Assembly: GCF_033978785.1 (NCBI RefSeq) | Contig: NC_084740.1 | Coordinates: 72,225,379-72,289,378, forward strand | DNA length: 64,000 bases | Reading direction: 5' to 3' | Origin: Entelurus aequoreus | Lineage: Eukaryota > Chordata > Actinopteri > Syngnathiformes > Syngnathidae | Shown: positions 60,293 to 64,000 of the stretch, piece after piece | Position numbering within the stretch: position 1 is the first letter of the stretch | How the letters are laid out: every line of letters begins with the position of its first letter | Translations under genes and position numbers: made by a program | The notes under the pieces: generated by a model | Seen by the model: the letters and a program-made list of their open reading frames with translations, nothing else | The model's database searches: none | What the model was told of the DNA's origin: nothing

Positions 60293-61613
60293 CTTGAATA
60301 CACCTCACGGTGATGCTTGGACACGTCATCAGTGATAAACCCGGGGTCATAGGGTGTTTCGGGTCTTTAATCATCAGACACCCTCGCCCGGGCGACCCAG
60401 CCGGGGGTGATCAGACCCCGGCCTGTGTCCAAGTAGCGCACCACGGATCCCCCCTACGGATCCACAGCCACCGGGAGGCCTTTTCTGCGGCCTCTAGGAT
60501 GTTCTTGGTGGCTTTTCTCGACTGCAGTCCTCTAATGCCAAGGATTCTGAACACACGCTGTAGTGAGTGACCAGCAAAACCTCTGCACCCAATCTCGACT
60601 GGTTCACAGCGGGCTCTCCAGCCGTTACTCCGACACTCTACAGTGAGCTCAGCGTATTTGGCCCTCTTTCGCTCATTTGCTTCGTCAATTCGCTCCTCCC
60701 AGGGAACAGTCAGCTCCAGTAGCACCACTTGCTTGGATGACTCCGATGTTAACACCATGTCTGGGCGGAGTGACGTGGAAGCGATATTGGCCGGGAACTT
60801 GAGTTGCCTTCCCAGGTCAACATGGAGCTGCCAGTCACGAGCGGTGGCCAGGAGCCCTCCTGAGAAGTTGGGCTGGCGGCTTGCCTTCTGTCCTGCTCTG
60901 ATGAAGGTGATTGACTGCTTCGGGGCGGCCTGGGACTTGCTGTTTTGTATCGCTGCGCAGATAGAATCCGCCAGGGCTTTTAAAACTTGGTCGTGGCGCC
61001 AGCGATACCGCCCCTCCCCTAGTGCCTTTGGGCAACAGCTCAGGATGTGCTCCAAGGTGCCCCTCCTCTGGCACAGTTTACACTCCGGAGTGTCTGCTAG
61101 GCCCCAGATGTGCAGGTTGGCGGGGCATGGGAGGACATCGTACACAGACTGTATGAGGAATTTTGTGCGCAGAGGTTCAGCTCTCCAGAGCTCTGCCCAG
61201 GTGAGTTTTCGAGGTTCTGCATGCTCCCACCTTGTCCACGCCCCTTGTTTGGACATGCTGACCATCCGGCAGCAACGTTCTTCCTCCACCTCTGCACGGA
61301 TCTCCTCTTGGACCAGTTGGCGCTTCTCCTTGCCACGGGCCCGGTCCCAACGTGGCTTTGGAAAGCTGCCGAGGCCTGCCCTTCCCCTTGCCACAGTACC
61401 CAACAAGGTTTTGTGCCTCAGCCGCGCCTCTGCTCTGCTTACGGCTTCTTGTGCCTGCCACTTCCTCCCGGTCTTAACAACGATTCCTGCCGAGGCGACC
61501 TTGACATCTGCGGAGTCTCTGTACATCATTACCTCTCTGGAGCGGGTGACTTTGAATTCCTCCAACAGTCCCCTGAGAGGGAGCTGCAGCTTGGTGGAAT
61601 GGCCATAAAGAGC
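60293..61613 (-). mobile_element. 5'-truncated non-LTR retrotransposon
   Basis: An insertion in the satellite that contains the ORF 60411-61628. On the minus strand it has a 3' UTR of only about 118 bp, no poly-A, and ends near gtattcaagtt. The satellite continues on both sides (agcatgata to the left, ataacacttagcatatg to the right). Short UTR and lack of poly-A fit elements with a restriction-like endonuclease. Confidence 0.85.
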
Positions 61614-61628
61614 AATAACACTTAGCAT
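60411..61628 (-). CDS. RLE-type LINE ORF, C-terminal part
   Basis: A 405-codon uninterrupted frame covering the end of a retrotransposon polyprotein after the reverse transcriptase. Residues 183-199 form a CCHC knuckle, CX2CX7HX4C (CKLC, H194, C199), which in such elements helps bind template or target DNA. Residues 288-310 (RPDMVL ... LLELTVPWEE) match the PD-(D/E)XK restriction-like endonuclease of the R2, R4/Dong and NeSL groups, which nicks the target for reverse transcription. The reverse transcriptase domain is missing through 5' truncation, so the product cannot retrotranspose by itself. The first five codons, including the Met, come from satellite sequence. No frameshift or stop suggests a recent insertion. 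Clade assignment would need a phylogeny. Confidence 0.85.
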   Translation of the reverse strand: MLSVIALYGHSTKLQLPLRGLLEEFKVTRSREVMMYRDSADVKVASAGIVVKTGRKWQAQEAVSRAEARLRHKTLLGTVARGRAGLGSFPKPRWDRARGKEKRQLVQEEIRAEVEEERCCRMVSMSKQGAWTRWEHAEPRKLTWAELWRAEPLRTKFLIQSVYDVLPCPANLHIWGLADTPECKLCQRRGTLEHILSCCPKALGEGRYRWRHDQVLKALADSICAAIQNSKSQAAPKQSITFIRAGQKASRQPNFSGGLLATARDWQLHVDLGRQLKFPANIASTSLRPDMVLTSESSKQVVLLELTVPWEERIDEANERKRAKYAELTVECRSNGWRARCEPVEIGCRGFAGHSLQRVFRILGIRGLQSRKATKNILEAAEKASRWLWIRRGDPWCATWTQAGV

Positions 61629-61887
61629 ATGTCACAAACCAAGTTATATGATTCTGGGATAAACAGTTGTAAAATTAGCCCCAATTTTTTTTTAAGCCTG
61701 CTAATGTTGGCACGCTAACACTTAGCATGTATCACATTCTAAGTTATGTGACTCTGGGGTAAACGGTTGCAAAATTAGCTGAAAAAGTTGGCATGCTAAC
61801 ACTTTGCACGTGTCACTAAGTTGTATGATTCTGCGGCAAATGGTTGCAAAATTTGAAATGCTAATGTTAGCCTGCTAGCATGCTAAA
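61614..61887. repeat. TTAGCATGCTAAC satellite, right block
   Basis: Continuation of the copy begun at 60128: matches 59790-60043 almost base for base, for example tgattctgggataaacagtt and cactttgcacgtgtcactaa. Confidence 0.88.
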
Positions 61888-61999
61888 AATGCGACTTATA
61901 CTCCAGTGCGACTTATATATGTTTTTTCCCTTCTTTATTATGCATTTTAAGCCGGTGCGACTTATACTCCGGAGCGACTTATACTCCGAAAAATACGGT
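61888..61999. mobile_element. MITE fragment (copy 2, with true end)
   Basis: Repeats the fragment at 60044 but continues through ccggagcgacttatactccg to the real terminus aaaaatacggta. Confidence 0.88.
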
Positions 62000-62145
62000 A
62001 TTTAGCTGTTCTAGTTTTTATTTTTCTATTTTTGTTATTATCTTTTTATTTTTATTTTTTTTAATACACTGTAGCACTTTGAGGTTGTTTACTCAATGTA
62101 AAGTGCTTTTTACAAATAAAATCTATTATTATTATTATTACTAAT
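62000..62145 (+). mobile_element. T-rich run and LINE/SINE 3' tail
   Basis: The words cactgtagcactttgaggtt and atgtaaagtgctttttacaa, then an ATT microsatellite, form another L2-like tail. Confidence 0.6.
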
Positions 62146-62271
62146 AATCCTTTCAATGCAGCTGCTGCCATCTTGTGGCGTCCACAACCAAAAAGAAAGA
62201 AGACAGGAAGAGGTTGCCTTCAGCCACGGCTCTGAATGCTGAATGTTTTCTCACCCGGCGCTTTTTGAGTA
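62146..62271. other. Short unique sequence
   Basis: Includes tgctgccatcttgtggcgtc, a phrase often seen in fish repeats, but no full element. Confidence 0.4.
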
Positions 62272-62366
62272 CCGTATTTTTCGGAGTATAAGTCGCTCCT
62301 GAGTATAAGTCGCACCCCCGGCCAAACTATGAAAAAAAACTGCGACTTATAGTCCGAAAAATACGG
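62272..62366. mobile_element. 95-bp palindromic MITE
   Basis: Left end ccgtatttttcggagtataa and right end ttatagtccgaaaaatacgg, flanked by TA on both sides. Smallest version of the family at 44165; almost all of it is inverted repeat. Confidence 0.88.
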
Positions 62367-62368
62367 TA

Positions 62369-62757
62369 CTTTTCCTTGTACTCGAGTCAAATGTCTGAAA
62401 GCAATAGTAGAGTTCAGCAGAATATTTATACGTACGCCAGTGTCATGTCAGCTTTAGTACACGGACGAGATGGAGGCCTTCCTCCACTCAAGAGCCAGGA
62501 AGTCAGGCCTCACATCCTCCCCGCGTGTTTACTTTTATTCGCCCTCGCCATCGCGTCACCGTCCTCGCTCATGCTGTGCGGACGTGCTCGTGTGCCACTG
62601 CAATGTGCAGGAAGTATGCTTCTCCTCATCTTCATGTCACAGGATGTCCACAACAAGTCTTGCAGGAAGACTCTCTGGGAGGGGTTGGGTTTCACGAGGT
62701 CAGAGGTCACTGGTGTTTTGGCACCTGCACCCTTTTTAGACTTTGTGTTTGAATCCA
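62369..62757. other. Unique region
   Basis: About 390 bp of non-repetitive DNA. Overlapping frames (up to 128 codons on plus, 62376-62762) show no domain and no splice support. CpG content is higher than nearby. No gene called. Confidence 0.4.
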
Positions 62758-62945
62758 ATTAGGGCTGGGCGATATGGCCTTTTATTAATATCTCGATATT
62801 TTTAGGCCATGTCACGATACACGATGTATATCTCCATATTTTGCCTTAGCTTTGAATGAACACTTGATGCATATAATCACAGCAGTGATTTTGTTGGTGT
62901 GGCACTGAACGGAGATGTTGACATGCGGAGTAAGCACTCTTCATT
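62758..62945. mobile_element. DNA-element left end fragment
   Basis: Starts attagggctgggcgatatgg and continues ctcgatatttttaggccatg, a well-known fish element start. It is cut at about 62945 by the next insertion. Confidence 0.7.
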
Positions 62946-62953
62946 CTCTAGAG

Positions 62954-64000
62954 CAGGGGTCACCAACGCGGTGCCCGCGGGCACCAGGTAGCCCGTAAGG
63001 ACCAGATGAGTAGCCCGCTGGCCTGTTCTAAAAATAGCTCAAATAGCAGCACTTACCAGTGAGCTGCCTCTATTTTTTACATTTTATTTATTTATTTGGT
63101 CTCGCTTTGCCCGACATTTTTAATTCTAAGAGAGACAAAACTCAAATAGAATTTGAAAATCCAAGAAAATATTTTAAAGACTTGGTCTTCACTTGTTTAA
63201 ATAAATTCATTACTTTTTTTACTTTGCTTCTTATAACTTTCAGAAAGACAATTTTAGAGAAAAAATACAACTTTAAAAATTATTTTAGGATTTTTAAACA
63301 CATATACCTTTTTGCCTTTTAAATTCCTTCCTCTTCTTTCCTGACAATTTAAATCAATGTTCAGGTAAATGTATTGTTTTTATTGTAAAGAATAATAAAT
63401 ACATTTTAATTTAATTATTCATTTAAGCTTCTGTTTTTTCGACGAAGAATATTTGTGAAATATTTCTTCTAACTTATTATGATTAAAATTCAAAAAAATG
63501 ATTCTGGCAAATCTAGAAAATCTGTAGAATCAAATTTAAATCTTATTTCAAAGTCTTTTGAATTTCTTTTAGAAATTTTGTTCTGGAAAATCTAGAAGAA
63601 ATAATGATTTGTCTTTGTTAGAAATATAGCTTGGTCCAATTTGTTATATATTCTAACAAAGTGTAGATTGGATTTTAACCTATTTAAAACATGTCATCAA
63701 AATTCTAAAATGAATCTTAATCAGACAAAATGACTAATGATGTTCCATAAATTATTTTTTAAATTTTTTCAAAAAGATTCGAATTAGCTAGTTTTTATCT
63801 TATTTTTTTCGGTTGAATTTTGAATTTTAAAGAGTCGAAATTGAAGATAAACTATGTTTCAAAATTAATTGTCATTTTTTTCGTGTTTTCTTTTCTTTTA
63901 AACCGTTCAATTAAGTGTAAATATCATTAATTATTAATAATAACATAGAGTTAAAGGTAAATTGAGCAAATTGGCTATTTCTGGCAATTTATTTACGTGT
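62954..64000. mobile_element. hAT-type element, truncated by window end
   Basis: Starts caggggtcaccaacgcggtg, a typical hAT end, and continues with a long AT-rich body (agctgcctctattttttac, tttgcccgacatttttaatt, tctggcaatttatttacgtg). The right end and TSD lie beyond the window. The 87-codon frame at 63059 is AT-rich filler. Confidence 0.8.

Noticed and set aside
60643..61625. Plus-strand frames of 321 and 171 codons
   Set aside because: They are opposite-strand shadows of the LINE frame, which alone shows CCHC and endonuclease motifs.

Overview
The window looks like intergenic or long-intron DNA from a percomorph teleost fish. No intact host gene can be recognised. The evidence for a fish is the density of familiar teleost repeats: short hAT-type elements with 8-bp target-site duplications (TSDs), a Tc1-type MITE, elements of the ATACGG/CGACTTAT type, a tRNA-derived SINE, LINE 3' tails ending in ATTG, ATT or ATGG microsatellites, LTRs, and long GT, TA and ATCC microsatellites. 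A large-genome lineage such as a pipefish is possible, but that is an impression only.

Layout. 1-5640: AT-rich satellites with 17-bp, ~50-bp and ~320-bp units; the last is arranged as dimers. 5695-9331: an intact short hAT, a modular ~350-bp repeat and a large palindrome with 582-bp arms. 9771-14920: TTAGCATGCTAGC-rich satellite of ~340-360 bp units carrying an internal 1.72-kb duplication. 15000-19127: islands of unique GC-richer DNA between a SINE, a 35-bp VNTR and a GCTAGC minisatellite. 19136-21379: a four-level transposon nest that carries a captured, broken pore exon of an ELK/EAG-type potassium channel (KCNH family). 21400-25395: another dimeric satellite. 25402-29300: SINE, microsatellites, ATCC low-complexity DNA with a hAT insertion whose empty site is present in the window, and unique DNA. 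29820-38590: a ~160-bp monomer array in which a MITE inserted and was then amplified as ten ~800-bp units. 39300-45180: a 152/303-bp satellite interrupted by three TA-flanked elements. 45185-49820: more elements and long TA tracts. 50890-53112: a hAT containing a 21-copy, 33-bp CCAAT-box VNTR and a solo LTR. 53121-57300: a 144/432-bp satellite sharing a core motif with the 39-43 kb array. 57301-58162: unique DNA with two weak exon candidates. 58171-64000: hAT elements, a solo LTR, a TTAGC satellite and the only substantial coding frame, the C-terminal 400 residues of a non-LTR retrotransposon with a CCHC knuckle and a restriction-like endonuclease domain.

Nothing here forms a pathway or operon. 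The main content is a record of how transposons and satellites interact: insertion, capture of host exon sequence, amplification of insertions into higher-order repeats, and duplication at short homologies. Family names beyond superfamily level were not checked against any database. Insertion calls with perfect TSDs are the firmest statements in this annotation.
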